64,000 bases of DNA from Massilia arenae (lineage in GTDB: Bacteria > Pseudomonadota > Gammaproteobacteria > Burkholderiales > Burkholderiaceae_D), in the NCBI RefSeq assembly GCF_008014745.1, contig NZ_VPFD01000002.1, positions 186,001 to 250,000 of the forward strand. The letters are read 5' to 3'. Numbering within the stretch: position 1 is the first letter of the stretch; the number at the start of each line of letters is the position of its first letter. The translations under genes were made by a program, and so were the position numbers. The notes beneath the pieces were generated by a model. It saw only the letters and a program-made list of their open reading frames with translations. It was not told where the DNA came from and did no database searches. Shown piece by piece: positions 54,078-63,897 of the stretch.

Positions 54078-54952
54078 TCGACGAGTTCTGCGACACGCTC
54101 TGGCTGGAACAGGGCCTGGCGAAGAACTCGCTCGACGCCTACCGGCGCGACCTGCGCCTGTTCGCCGGCTGGCTGGACGCCAAGCGCCCCGGCCGCGGCC
54201 TGCTGGCCGTCGGGCCGGAAGACCTGGCCGCCTATTTCGCCGACCGCCACCCGGAGTCGCGGCCAAGCACGGCCAATCGCCGGCTGTCGGTGTTCAAGCG
54301 CTTCTATGGCCTGGCGCTGCGGCGCGGGCAGATCGCCACCGATCCCTGCCTCAAGATGCCGTCGGCGCGCCAGCCGACCCGCTTCGTGCATACCCTGACC
54401 GAGGACCAGGTCGAGGCCTTGCTGGCCGCCCCCGATATTTCGACGCCGTTGGGTTTGCGCGAGCGCACGATGCTGGAGTTGATGTATGCCAGCGGCTTGC
54501 GGGTGTCGGAACTGGTGGCCCTCAAACTGGTCGAAGTGAGCCTGAACGATGGTGTGCTGCGGGTGACCGGCAAGGGCAGCAAGACGCGCCTGGTGCCGTT
54601 CGGCGAAGAGGCGCGGCGCTGGCTCGAACGTTATTTGAAGGATGCGCGCGGCATCATCCTGAACGGCCAGGTCGACGACGCCCTGTTCGTCACGGGCCGT
54701 GGCGGCCCGATGACGCGCCAGATGTTCTGGATCCTGGTCAAGAAACATGCGTCGAAGGCCGGCGTCACCGGTCCGCTGTCGCCGCATACGCTGCGCCACG
54801 CCTTCGCCACCCATTTGCTGAACCACGGGGCTGACCTGCGCGTGGTGCAGTTACTGCTGGGCCATGCCGATATTTCGACGACCCAGATCTATACCCACGT
54901 GGCGCGCGAGCGCCTGAAACGCCTGCACGCACAGCATCATCCACGTGGATAG
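54050..54952 (+). CDS. xerD: Site-specific tyrosine recombinase XerD
   Basis: 300-aa recombinase acting with XerC at dif to resolve chromosome dimers. N-terminal SAM-like domain (about 1-105, SLDAYRRDLRLFAGWL), catalytic domain with ASGLRVSELVALKL (first Arg), the HTLRHAFATHLLNHGADLRV box (His-Leu-Arg-His) and LLGHADISTTQIYTHV with the nucleophile Tyr. 300 aa is standard. It starts inside ogt. Confidence 0.94.
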   Translation: MAAAVDLALIDEFCDTLWLEQGLAKNSLDAYRRDLRLFAGWLDAKRPGRGLLAVGPEDLAAYFADRHPESRPSTANRRLSVFKRFYGLALRRGQIATDPCLKMPSARQPTRFVHTLTEDQVEALLAAPDISTPLGLRERTMLELMYASGLRVSELVALKLVEVSLNDGVLRVTGKGSKTRLVPFGEEARRWLERYLKDARGIILNGQVDDALFVTGRGGPMTRQMFWILVKKHASKAGVTGPLSPHTLRHAFATHLLNHGADLRVVQLLLGHADISTTQIYTHVARERLKRLHAQHHPRG

Positions 54953-55032
54953 CGTAAGTCGAGAGTTGCGGAGTAGTCCATAATGGCTGTGCAGATGCAG
55001 CATTTCCTTGGAATAAACATGTCGAGGTGACT

Positions 55033-55248
55033 ATGGCACGGAACAATTTTTCGTACGAAAAGCGTCAACGGGAACTCGAAAAGAAGCGCAAGGCCGAAGA
55101 AAAAGCCAAGCGCAAGCTGGAAGCGAAGAACGCGCCGGCTGACGGCGCCGAGGCCGCGCAGCCGGATGGCGATGCGGACGGCGCAGAAGAGGATGCCGCG
55201 CCGGCCGAAGAGCGCACTCCCGCCGCGGCGCCGTCGAGCCTGGCCTAG
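55033..55248 (+). CDS. Small conserved charged protein
   Basis: 71 aa. MARNNFSYEKRQRELEKKRK opens a strongly basic helical segment (1-36, alternating K and E), followed by an acidic Ala/Asp/Glu/Pro-rich disordered tail. Similar small proteins accompany Burkholderiales genomes in my memory; the function is unknown and RNA or nucleic-acid binding is only a guess. GAGGTGA is well spaced before ATG 55033, preferred over the frame opening at 55027. Confidence 0.75.
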   Translation: MARNNFSYEKRQRELEKKRKAEEKAKRKLEAKNAPADGAEAAQPDGDADGAEEDAAPAEERTPAAAPSSLA

Positions 55249-55413
55249 ACCGGCCCATCAAGAGGATTGCGCGCGTGCTCCGTCGAGATCGATGGAGCCC
55301 CTGGCGCATGATGGAACTATAAGCATCTACACCGGTGCGAGCCATCTGAATGCGACAAGCTGTCAGTTGGCCGGTGTGAATGGCGGTATGACGCGATGGA
55401 GCGCATGCCATCC

Positions 55414-55437
55414 GCCGTTTGCGAGCTCGCAAACGGC
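55414..55437. promoter_or_regulatory. Perfect 24-bp palindrome upstream of the GGDEF-EAL gene
   Basis: GCCGTTTGCGAG at 55414-55425 is followed at once by its exact complement CTCGCAAACGGC at 55426-55437. Outside it CCAT and ATGG can extend the stem across a two-base bulge. It lies 76 bp before the TTG start of the signalling gene and 166 bp after the small charged protein. No U-run follows, so an operator is at least as likely as a terminator. Confidence 0.6.
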
Positions 55438-55512
55438 ATGGCCCGCGACGGTATAACAATGTCGGTGTTGTCTACCTGATTATTGTCGTTTCCATAGCGA
55501 AAGGCCGTTGCT

Positions 55513-57665
55513 TTGAACGAACCATCGCCGAAGCCAGCGGCGTCCACGTCCGCGCCTTTATCCGATCCTCCGCTTGCCGGGGAAGGGAAGGCCATTCCCG
55601 CGGGCGACTTTCCGGGCCGCGTCGAGGCAGGGCCCGAAGCCCTCGGCTGGCTCCACCATTTCGTCACGGCGCTCGAGCTGGCGCCGGCGGTCGCCGTGCA
55701 TTCGATGGACCAGGCCGGCACCATCCGCTTCTGGAACCGCGCCAGCGAAGAACTGTACGGCATCCCTTCCAGCGAGGCGGTCGGCAAGCCCTTCCGCGAG
55801 CTGGTATTCCACCTCGACCACCAGGCCGAGTTCGAGGACGCGATCGCCGCGATCTGGCGCAGCGGCCACGCGCCGCCGGCGCGCGACTGGCAGGTGCAAT
55901 CGCGCGCCGGCCGGCGCCACTGGGTCTATTCCTGCCACTACCCGGTCAAGCACGATAGCGTGATGCAAGAAATCTTCTGCATGGAAGTCGATATCACGGC
56001 GCGCAAGGAGGCGGAGAGCAACCTGGCGCAGGCGGCCCAGGTATTCCAGAACGCGCGCGACGCCATCATCATGATGGACGCCGACTACCGCGTGCGCGCC
56101 GTCAACGGCGCCTTCACCAGCGTCACCGGCCATGCCCCCGAGCACATCCTCGGCCAGTCGCTGGCCAGCCTGGGCTGGGATGCGGCCGACGGCTTCTACG
56201 AGCGCATCTGGTCCGAACTCGACGGCCAGGACCATTGGGAAGGCGAACTGGCGAGCGTGCGCAGCAATGGCGAGCGCTATCCGGTGCGGGTGGCATTGAC
56301 GGCGATCCGCGACGCCCACGGCGACGTGGCCAGCTATATGGCAATGCTGTCCGACATCAGCGAGCGCAAGCGCCTGGAGGAGCAGGTGCGGCACCAAGCC
56401 GAGCACGACGCCCTGACCGGCCTGCCCAACCGCATCCTGTTCCTCGACCGCCTGCACCAGGCGCTGGCCACCTGGCGCCGCCAGCGCGACCGCTGCGCGG
56501 TGATGTTCCTCGACCTCGATAAATTCAAGCCAATCAACGATAACCACGGCCACCAGGCCGGCGACGCCGTGCTGCGCGAGGTCGCCGCGCGCCTGCGCGC
56601 CTGCGTGCGCCGGGTCGACACCATCAGCCGCCTGGGCGGCGACGAATTCGTGGTGCTGCTGGCTGACATCAAGGGCGCCGACCAGGCCGCGCACGTGGCC
56701 GGCGCCGTTACCCAGGCGGTGGCGCGCCCCATCGACGTGGGCGGGCAGCAGGTGACGCTGTCGGTCTCGATCGGCATCGCGCTCTGCCCCGACGATGGCG
56801 ACGATGTCGAGGCCCTGCTGCACCATGCCGACGTCGCGATGTACCACGCCAAGCAAGACGGACGCGACACCTTCCGCTTCTTCGATCCGGCCATGAACGC
56901 CCATGTCATCGAGCGGGTCGAGCTCGAGAACCGGCTGCGCCAGGCGATCGAGAGCCAGGAGTTCGTGCTCGAATACCAGCCGAGGTCGAGGTGGCGAGCG
57001 GCCGCGTCAGCACGGTCGAGGCCTTGCTGCGCTGGCGCCATCCCGAGCGCGGGCTGCTGCTGCCGCAGCACTTCCTGCCGGTGGCCGAGGAATCCGGCCT
57101 GATCGTCCCGATCGGCGAGTGGGTCTTGAAAGAAGCCTGCCGCCAGGCGCGCGCCTGGGGCGATGCGGGGTTTCCGGTCTCGGTCGCGGTCAACCTGTCC
57201 GCCGCCCAGCTCGCGCATGCGCGGCTGCTGCCGGCGGTCGATGCCGCCTTGCAGGGCGCCGGCCTGGCGCCGGGAGCGCTCGAGCTCGAGATCGCCGAGG
57301 ATGCGCTGCTGCGCAGTGAACCGGCTTTCGAGACGGCGCTGGCGTTGCGCGCACGCGGCGTGCAACTGAGCATCGACCGTTTCGGCACCGGCACCTCGAG
57401 CCTGGAGGCGCTGCGCCGCTTCCCGCTCACCAAGCTCAAGATCGACCGCAGCTATGTGGGCGACGTCGGGCATGACCCGGTCGATGCGGCCATGGTGCCG
57501 GCCATCATCTCCGTAGCGCGCAGCCTGGGTTTGCGGGTGGTGGGGGAGGGCGTGGAGACGGCCGAGCAGCTGGACTTTCTGCGCCAGCATGGCTGCGACG
57601 ATTACCAGGGTTTTTATGCCGGTGCGGCCATGGCGACACCCGACCTGTCACCGCATCCTGGCTGA
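55513..57665 (+). pseudogene. PAS-PAS-GGDEF-EAL protein, frameshifted within the EAL domain
   Basis: Two frames together encode one PAS-PAS-GGDEF-EAL protein. Frame one (TTG 55513, 529 aa) has PAS regions at about 50-165 and 175-290, then GGDEF (375-379) with I-site RRVD (366-369), and stops making sense after EYQP at residue 490. Frame two, entering at about 56985, continues with VEALLRW (EAL), VNLSAAQL and GEGVET to 57665. One base is missing at 56983-56984. In the EAL part the usual DDFGTG is DRFGTG, so phosphodiesterase activity is doubtful. The GGDEF part looks intact. A sequencing error is possible. Confidence 0.85.
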
Positions 57666-57688
57666 TGCGGTTGTCGGACCGTTGCCGG

Positions 57689-58648
57689 TCACGTCAAATC
57701 GCGCTGCCCGAACAACCTTATCCTGGCCAGCACCTGCCCATGATCCGAGGCCTCGGGCAAGCCGAGATTAAGGTGGTCGTTCAGGTACACGACGTCCACC
57801 ACCTCCCCGATCGCCCCCGGCAGCGCCGGATTGAATTCGGGCGACACCAGGATGTGGTCGATGGTCGAATGACGCGTGTCGTGCAGGATCGAGAAGCCGA
57901 CATGGCGCTGGTGGTCGAGCCGGCGCTGCACCTGGCTGGCGTCGAACAAGCGCTCGCCGACCGGCGTGCCCTCGCCCAGCACGATCTCGGTGGTCACCGA
58001 ATCGGCCACGTCGTTGAAGTCGCCCAGTACGATGCGCGGCCGGCGGTTGGCGTGGGCCATGTCGGTGAGCAGCACGCGCAGCGCGGTGGCCTCGGTGCCG
58101 CGCCGGACCAGCGAGCGCAGGCAGGCCAGCGCATACAGGTGCGGGTCGGCGCCGCTGTCGCTCGAACGGTAGTCGGGCCGGCGCGACTTGAGATGGACCA
58201 CGATCACGTCGATCACCACCCCCGACGCCGCGATCACGCCCGCATGCAGCGGCGCGCGGGTGAACCGGTCCGGGTCGCGGCTGCCGGATGGCATCGTGAC
58301 GTTATCCGGGAACATGGGCAGCTGCGATCCGGGCTCGGCCAGCGGCAGGCGCGAGACCAGGGCCACGCTCGGGGTCAGGCGCGGCGCGTTCGGGTCGGGG
58401 TCGAAGCCGATGTGGTGGGCGTCGCGATAGCGCCGGCTGCGCCGCAGCACTTCTTTCAGCACGCTCTGCGAAAAGATCTCCTGGAAGCCGATCACGTCGG
58501 CATTGATCAGGTCGAGCTGGTGCGCGGTCCAGTCGAGCTTGGCCTCGTATTCCTCGGCCGTGAAGGGCGCGAGGTTGTCATACAGCCGGGCGCCGGGCGG
58601 GGCCAGGTTGAAAGCATTGAAGGTGGCAAAGCGAAGTTCTTCCTGCAT
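57689..58648 (-). CDS. Endonuclease/exonuclease/phosphatase (EEP) family protein
   Basis: 319 aa of DNase I-like fold. RFATFNAFNL opens it; ADVIGFQEIF supplies the metal-binding Glu, IVLGDFNDVADS the Asp/Asn pair, and STIDHILVS and ASDHGQVLA the C-terminal Asp and His. No signal peptide or membrane segment, so probably cytosolic. Substrate could be DNA, phosphoinositide-like or nucleotide-like; undecidable. Convergent with the GGDEF-EAL gene; divergent from ybaK. A second EEP protein lies at 60.6 kb. Confidence 0.85.
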   Translation of the reverse strand: MQEELRFATFNAFNLAPPGARLYDNLAPFTAEEYEAKLDWTAHQLDLINADVIGFQEIFSQSVLKEVLRRSRRYRDAHHIGFDPDPNAPRLTPSVALVSRLPLAEPGSQLPMFPDNVTMPSGSRDPDRFTRAPLHAGVIAASGVVIDVIVVHLKSRRPDYRSSDSGADPHLYALACLRSLVRRGTEATALRVLLTDMAHANRRPRIVLGDFNDVADSVTTEIVLGEGTPVGERLFDASQVQRRLDHQRHVGFSILHDTRHSTIDHILVSPEFNPALPGAIGEVVDVVYLNDHLNLGLPEASDHGQVLARIRLFGQRDLT

Positions 58649-58686
58649 AATAGAAACCCCTATTGATCGTCTTTAGCGTAACACGC

Positions 58687-59178
58687 ATGGCCAAGAAAGA
58701 GCACGTCTCAGAGACACCCGCCACCCAGTTCCTGCGCAAGCATGCCGTCGCATTTTCCGAGCATCCTTATGAGTACGAAGAGCATGGCGGCACCGCAGTG
58801 TCCTCGAATGCGCTCGGCGTGCCCGAACACGACGTCGTCAAGACCCTGGTCATGCAGGACGAGGCCGCCAAGCCGCTCATCGTGCTGATGCATGGCGACT
58901 GCAAAGTGTCGACCAAGAACCTGGCGCGCGCCATCCCCTGCAAGTCGGTCGAGCCGTGCAAGCCGGACGTCGCCCAGCGCCACTCAGGGTATCTGGTCGG
59001 CGGCACCTCGCCGTTCGGCATCCGCAAGGCAATGCCGGTCTACGTCGAGGAAAGCATCCTGGCGCTGGACAAGATCTACATCAATGGCGGCCGCCGCGGC
59101 TACCTGGTCGGCATCGATCCGAAGGTGCTGGTCGACGTGCTGAAGGCGCGCCCCGTGCAATGCGCCCTGGCCGAGTAA
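58687..59178 (+). CDS. ybaK: Cys-tRNA(Pro)/Cys-tRNA(Cys) deacylase YbaK
   Basis: 163-aa editing protein that clears mischarged Cys-tRNA(Pro). MAKKEHVSETPATQFLRKH at ATG 58687, then the hallmark VKTLVM, HGDCKVSTKNLA and GYLVGGTSPFG with the conserved Lys and Gly. The frame from 58663 has a non-family leader. Followed by plsY after 82 bp. Confidence 0.94.
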   Translation: MAKKEHVSETPATQFLRKHAVAFSEHPYEYEEHGGTAVSSNALGVPEHDVVKTLVMQDEAAKPLIVLMHGDCKVSTKNLARAIPCKSVEPCKPDVAQRHSGYLVGGTSPFGIRKAMPVYVEESILALDKIYINGGRRGYLVGIDPKVLVDVLKARPVQCALAE

Positions 59179-59260
59179 CTTTATCCTTCGCGATCCGATG
59201 GTGTATATTCACGACCGATTTCCGGTAATGACCTTGGGCCGGAACCCACTGAGAGACTAG

Positions 59261-59884
59261 ATGAACACCCTGATTGCCACCATCGCCGCCTATTTGCTCG
59301 GCTCGATTTCCTTCGCGGTCGTGATGAGCCGCGTCTTCGGCCTGTCCGACCCGCGCACCTATGGCTCCAAGAACCCCGGCGCCACCAATGTGCTGCGCAG
59401 CGGCAGCAAGAAGGCCGCGATCGCCACCCTGGTCGGCGACGCCGCCAAGGGCTGGCTGGCGGTCTGGCTGGCGGTGCAGTTCGGCGCCGACGTCGGCCTG
59501 GACGACACCGGCATCGCCCTGGTCGCGATTGCCGTCTTCCTCGGCCACCTGTGGCCCGTGTTCTTCCGCTTCGTGGGCGGCAAGGGCGTGGCCACCGCGC
59601 TGGGCGTGCTGCTCGGCATCAATCCATGGCTCGGCCTGGCGACCCTGGCCACCTGGCTGATCGTCGCCTATGCCTTCCGCTATTCCTCGCTGGCGGCCCT
59701 GGTCGCCTCGATCTTCGCGCCGTTCTACTACGGCCTGCTGTTCGGCGTCGATCCGATCCTGTTCGCCGTGTTCGTGATGAGCGCGCTGCTGCTGTGGCGC
59801 CATAGCGCCAATATCGGCAACCTGATCGCGGGCAAGGAATCGAAGATCGGCAGCAAGTCTGCCGGGGCCAAGAAGGCAAAATAA
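59261..59884 (+). CDS. plsY: Glycerol-3-phosphate acyltransferase PlsY
   Basis: 207-aa inner-membrane enzyme that transfers acyl from acyl phosphate to glycerol-3-phosphate, the first step of phospholipid synthesis, feeding PlsC. Five hydrophobic segments; [14 protein letters not shown], the [14 protein letters not shown] loop, [20 protein letters not shown] and [11 protein letters not shown] are the PlsY motifs. The C-terminus is Lys/Ser-rich. A palindromic CCGGCG/CGCCGG hairpin with a short T-tract follows. Confidence 0.95.
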   Translation: MNTLIATIAAYLLGSISFAVVMSRVFGLSDPRTYGSKNPGATNVLRSGSKKAAIATLVGDAAKGWLAVWLAVQFGADVGLDDTGIALVAIAVFLGHLWPVFFRFVGGKGVATALGVLLGINPWLGLATLATWLIVAYAFRYSSLAALVASIFAPFYYGLLFGVDPILFAVFVMSALLLWRHSANIGNLIAGKESKIGSKSAGAKKAK

Positions 59885-59886
59885 AG

Positions 59887-59906
59887 CCGGCGCGCGCCGG
59901 ATTTTC
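59887..59906 (+). terminator. Possible terminator after plsY
   Basis: CCGGCG and CGCCGG (59887-59900) make a short GC stem followed by ATTTTCTT. The U-tract is interrupted, so strength is modest. Confidence 0.5.
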
Positions 59907-59975
59907 TTGCAGGCGTTACCATTCGTCTCGAACAGCGGCACATCCGTGCCGCGCCGGACAGAAAGGTGGTAAGCC

Positions 59976-60641
59976 GTGAGCAAGCAACTCAGGATCGATT
60001 TTGTGTCGGACGTCTCGTGCCCATGGTGCGCGATCGGCCTGAAATCGCTGGAACAGGCCCTGTTGAAGGTCGGCGACGAGGTGCGCGTCGACCTGCATTT
60101 CCAGCCCTTCGAGCTGAACCCCGACATGGGACCGGACGGCCAGGACATCGTCGAGCACGTGACGCAGAAATATGGCGCCACGGCCGAGCAGCAAGCCGCC
60201 ACCCGCGAGACGATCCGCGAACGCGGCGCCGCCGTCGGTTTTACCTTCGACATGGAGCGGCGCGGCCGCATCTACAACACCTTCGACGCCCACCGCCTGC
60301 TGGCCTGGGCCGAGGACGAAGGCAAGCAGCGCCAGCTCAAGACCGCACTGCTGGAAGCCTATTTCACCCGCTGTGAAGACCCGAGCAACCACGAGGTGCT
60401 GCTGCGCACGGCCGAAAGCGTCGGCCTGGACCGTGAGCGGGCCGCCATCATCCTGGGCTCCAATGAATATGCGGAAGACGTGCGCACGCGCGAGCAATTC
60501 TTCCAGCGCGCCGGCGTCAAGTCGGTGCCGGCGATCATCATCAACCAGCGCCATCTGATTTCCGGTGGCCAGCCGCCCGAAGTGTTCGAGCGGGCGCTGC
60601 GCGAGATTCCGGGGCTCGAACCGGAAGCCAACCCTACGTAA
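59976..60641 (+). CDS. DsbA-family oxidoreductase (FrnE-like)
   Basis: 221-aa thioredoxin-fold protein without a signal peptide. RIDFVSDVSCPWCAIGLKSL carries the CPWC active site; the helical insertion and GVKSVPAIIINQRHLISGGQ (the cis-Pro loop) are typical of FrnE/HCCA-isomerase-like DsbA members. The start is a GTG at 59976. Likely a cytosolic disulfide or isomerase-type enzyme. It converges with the next EEP gene, overlapping by 8 bp. Confidence 0.9.
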   Translation: MSKQLRIDFVSDVSCPWCAIGLKSLEQALLKVGDEVRVDLHFQPFELNPDMGPDGQDIVEHVTQKYGATAEQQAATRETIRERGAAVGFTFDMERRGRIYNTFDAHRLLAWAEDEGKQRQLKTALLEAYFTRCEDPSNHEVLLRTAESVGLDRERAAIILGSNEYAEDVRTREQFFQRAGVKSVPAIIINQRHLISGGQPPEVFERALREIPGLEPEANPT

Positions 60642-61479
60642 GTTCCAGCACCACCGGCTGATGATCCGACGCCGCCGTCTCCGACTGCACGTCGAGCGCC
60701 GTCAGCCGCGACGCCAGGTCGTCGGTCACGAAGAAATAGTCATAGCACTCAGGCCGCTCGGGCCACGGGAAACCGTGCAGCCCGGTGGTCGGTGCGCGCG
60801 CCATATCGCCGTGCACCACGCGCCAGGCGTCCACCAGCGGCAGCGCGCCGGGTTCCGGCGCCGCCAGCAGCGCCTGGTAATCCGGCGCATCGGGCGCGAA
60901 ATTGAAATCGCCGCACAGGATCGCCGAACCGGGCCGGAAGCCCAGCTGGAACGGCGCATCGAGGTTCGGATCGGGCTGGAACAGGCGCGAGCGGGCGCAG
61001 GCTTCGGCATGCAGCTCGCGGATGCGCGCCACTTGCGCCATGCGCTGCGGCGGCGAATAGTATTCCAGGTGCGTGGTCAGCAGGCGCAGCTTGCCGGTCG
61101 GCGCATCGATCACGGTTTCGAGCAGGCCGCGCGGCATGCCGGCGGGGTGCTCCGGATCGGCCGGCCAGGGCAGCAAGTGACGGTGCACCTGCGAGATACG
61201 GTACTTGGAGAGAATCAGGTTGCCGAACAGGCGCGGAACGTTGTTCTTGTAGATTTCACTCGGGGCGTGCTCCATCGCGTGGTAGCCGCCGAATGCGCCG
61301 CTGAGCTGCTTGAACTGGTTGGCGCTGGCGCTGCCCTCGAGCTCGGGGTGGTTGGCGGCCACCTCCTGCAGGCAGATCACATCGGGGTTCAGCCGGCGCA
61401 GCACGTCGATGATCGCGTGGATGCGTATCCTTCCGTCCTTGCCACAACCCCAACGAATATTCCAGCTTACTACGCGCAT
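60634..61479 (-). CDS. Second EEP-family hydrolase
   Basis: 281 aa. MRVVSWNIRWGCGKDGRIRI starts the fold with the catalytic Asn (SWNIRWG); PDVICLQEVA has the metal Glu; LLTTHLEYY, CGDFNFAPDAPDY and ASDHQPVVLEL follow with Asp/Asn/His. GGAGGTG precedes the ATG. Substrate unknown; family members cut DNA or phosphoesters. Start well defined. Confidence 0.87.
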   Translation of the reverse strand: MRVVSWNIRWGCGKDGRIRIHAIIDVLRRLNPDVICLQEVAANHPELEGSASANQFKQLSGAFGGYHAMEHAPSEIYKNNVPRLFGNLILSKYRISQVHRHLLPWPADPEHPAGMPRGLLETVIDAPTGKLRLLTTHLEYYSPPQRMAQVARIRELHAEACARSRLFQPDPNLDAPFQLGFRPGSAILCGDFNFAPDAPDYQALLAAPEPGALPLVDAWRVVHGDMARAPTTGLHGFPWPERPECYDYFFVTDDLASRLTALDVQSETAASDHQPVVLELT

Positions 61480-61600
61480 TGTTCACCTCCGTAAATCTTG
61501 ATCGACGGATATTGCCACCGTTTGGCGAGCAACGGTCACACGGTAGGATCGATGTCAGGCTGGCAAGTTCAATGGCGAATTCGAGCGCTTTCCTTGTTAT

Positions 61601-62641
61601 TCAGGCAGCTTCGAGCTCGTCCAGCGGCCAGCGCGGGCGCACCGTGAAGGCGTAATCGCGCTGGGCCAGCGCCGGGTTGCGCTCAAGGCGCATGGCGCCG
61701 GCGAAGGCGATCATGGCGCCATTATCGGTGCAGAATTCCAGCTCCGGGTAATAGACCTTGAACTTGCGCTTGGCGGCGGCCGCGTTCAGCGATTCGCGCA
61801 ATTGCTTGTTGGCGCCGACACCGCCCGCGATCACGAGGCGCTTCAGGCCCGTGTGCTTCATTGCACTGACGCATTTCGCGGTGAGCACGTCGACGATTGC
61901 ATCGACGAAGCCGCGCGCGATATTCGCCTTGTCCTGCTCGCAGATATTGGCGATGACCTTCTCTTCGTGGTTCTTGACCACGGTGAGCACCGCCGTCTTC
62001 AGTCCCGAGAAGCTGAAGTTGAAATCCTTGCTGTGAAGCATAGGACGGGGCAGGGTATAGGCGGTCGGATCGCCGAACTCCGCCAGGCGAGAAATCGCCG
62101 GACCGCCCGGGTAGCCCAGGCCCAGCAGCTTGGCCGACTTGTCGAAGGCCTCGCCGGCCGCGTCGTCCAGGGTCTCGCCCAGCAAGGTATAGCTGCCGAC
62201 GCCGTCGACCCGCATCAATTGCGTATGCCCGCCCGAGACCAGCAGGGCCAGGAACGGGAATTCCGGACGCTCGGACGCCAGCAGCGGCGACAGCAGGTGA
62301 CCCTCGAGGTGGTGCACGCCGAGCACGGGTTTATCGAGCGCCAGCGCCAGGCTGCAGGCGACCGAGGAGCCGACCAGCAGCGCGCCGGCCAGGCCCGGGC
62401 CTTGCGTGTAGGCGATGGCGTCGATATTCGACGCCGGCAGGTCTGCGCGCTTGAGGACTTCGTCCAGCAGCGGAATGGCGCGCCGGATATGGTCGCGCGA
62501 AGCGAGTTCCGGCACCACCCCGCCATACTCCTCGTGCATGGCGACCTGCGAGTGCAGGGCGTGGGACAGCAGGCCGCGCTCGGTGTCATACAGAGCAAAG
62601 CCGGTTTCATCGCAGGAGGATTCGACGCCGAGAACGATCAT
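61601..62641 (-). CDS. tsaD: tRNA N6-adenosine threonylcarbamoyltransferase TsaD
   Basis: 346-aa essential ASKHA-fold enzyme that transfers threonylcarbamoyl to A37 with TsaB and TsaE (47.1 kb). [16 protein letters not shown] begins it, [10 protein letters not shown] holds the metal-binding His pair, and [30 protein letters not shown] and [13 protein letters not shown] follow. The start ATG 62641 is the family start. Confidence 0.97.
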   Translation of the reverse strand: MIVLGVESSCDETGFALYDTERGLLSHALHSQVAMHEEYGGVVPELASRDHIRRAIPLLDEVLKRADLPASNIDAIAYTQGPGLAGALLVGSSVACSLALALDKPVLGVHHLEGHLLSPLLASERPEFPFLALLVSGGHTQLMRVDGVGSYTLLGETLDDAAGEAFDKSAKLLGLGYPGGPAISRLAEFGDPTAYTLPRPMLHSKDFNFSFSGLKTAVLTVVKNHEEKVIANICEQDKANIARGFVDAIVDVLTAKCVSAMKHTGLKRLVIAGGVGANKQLRESLNAAAAKRKFKVYYPELEFCTDNGAMIAFAGAMRLERNPALAQRDYAFTVRPRWPLDELEAA

Positions 62642-62699
62642 GGGAGGAGCAGTTTGAATTAGGCAGAACCGTCGATTTTACCGTACGGTTCGTTCGAAT

Positions 62700-63761
62700 T
62701 CACGGACGCTGCAATAACTCCTTGTGCGCTTGACGCAACATGCTCTCGGTCTCTTCCCAGCCGATGCAGCCATCGGTCACCGAGCAGCCATAGGTCAGCT
62801 GCGACAGGTCGGCGGGAATCGCCTGGCTGCCGCTGACGATATTCGACTCGATCATCACGCCCAACAGCGATTGGTTGCCATGACGAATCTGCTGGATCAC
62901 GTCCGACATCACCAGCGGCTGCAGTTCCGGCTTCTTGTAGCTGTTGGCATGCGAGCAGTCGACCACCAGGTTGGCCGGCAACTTGGCCTTGGTCAGCGCC
63001 TGCTCGGCAATCGCGACAGACACCGAATCGTAGTTCGGCCGGCCGCCACCGCCGCGCAGCACCACGTGGCCGTAGGCATTGCCGCTGGTGCGCACGATCG
63101 ACACCGAGCCCTGGCCATTGATGCCCAGGAAGGCATGCGGATTGGCCGAGGACAGCACCGCATTGATCGCGATGCTGACGTCGCCGTCGGTGCCGTTCTT
63201 GAAGCCCACTGGCGTGGACAGGCCGGACGACATCTCGCGGTGGGTCTGCGATTCGGTGGTACGCGCGCCGATCGCGGTCCAGGCGATCAGGTCGCCCAGG
63301 TATTGCGGGGAAATCGGGTCCAGCGCCTCGGTCGCGGTCGGCAAGCCCAGCTCGCACACGTCGAGCAGGAAGCGGCGCGCGCGTTCCATGCCAACGTCGA
63401 CGCGGAACGAGTCGTCCATGAACGGATCGTTGATATAGCCCTTCCAGCCGGTGGTGGTGCGGGGCTTCTCGAAATACACGCGCATCACCAGCACCATGGT
63501 CTCGCTGACTTCGTCCTGCAACGCCTTCAGGCGGCGCGCATAGTCGAGGCCGGCTTCCGGATCGTGGATCGAGCAGGGGCCGACCACGACGAACAGGCGC
63601 TTGTCCTGGCGATCCAGGATATTGCGCAGCGTCTCGCGACCACCCATGACGGTCGCATAGGCGCGGTCGCTCAGCGGCAGGGTCGCATGGAGCTCGACCG
63701 GCGTAGGCATGCGGGTGAACGAGCTGACGTTGGTATTTTCGATTTGAGGCGTGCTGGTCAT
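62700..63761 (-). CDS. aroG: 3-deoxy-7-phosphoheptulonate synthase (AroG-type, class I)
   Basis: 353-aa DAHP synthase, first step of the shikimate pathway, with VVVGPCSIHDPEAGLDYARR, MRVYFEKPRTTTGWKG and GINDP-like loop as YINDPFMDD, and CSHANSYKKPELQP near the end. Feedback by an aromatic amino acid is usual; the isozyme (Phe- or Tyr-type) cannot be assigned here. I start at ATG 63761 (MTSTPQIENTNVSS); the longer frame to 63986 runs through the divergent promoter region. Confidence 0.95.
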   Translation of the reverse strand: MTSTPQIENTNVSSFTRMPTPVELHATLPLSDRAYATVMGGRETLRNILDRQDKRLFVVVGPCSIHDPEAGLDYARRLKALQDEVSETMVLVMRVYFEKPRTTTGWKGYINDPFMDDSFRVDVGMERARRFLLDVCELGLPTATEALDPISPQYLGDLIAWTAIGARTTESQTHREMSSGLSTPVGFKNGTDGDVSIAINAVLSSANPHAFLGINGQGSVSIVRTSGNAYGHVVLRGGGGRPNYDSVSVAIAEQALTKAKLPANLVVDCSHANSYKKPELQPLVMSDVIQQIRHGNQSLLGVMIESNIVSGSQAIPADLSQLTYGCSVTDGCIGWEETESMLRQAHKELLQRP

Positions 63762-63897
63762 GGTGCTGTCTGGTTTTTTCAGGTGGATCGGCCAGTGTAG
63801 ACGGAAATTGCTGCACGTGCACAAGCGATGCCGCAAAAACCCTATGCCGCTGCTGCCTGTGCTGCAGGCCAGTCCCGTTCCCGTGTATCCTTTTGCT

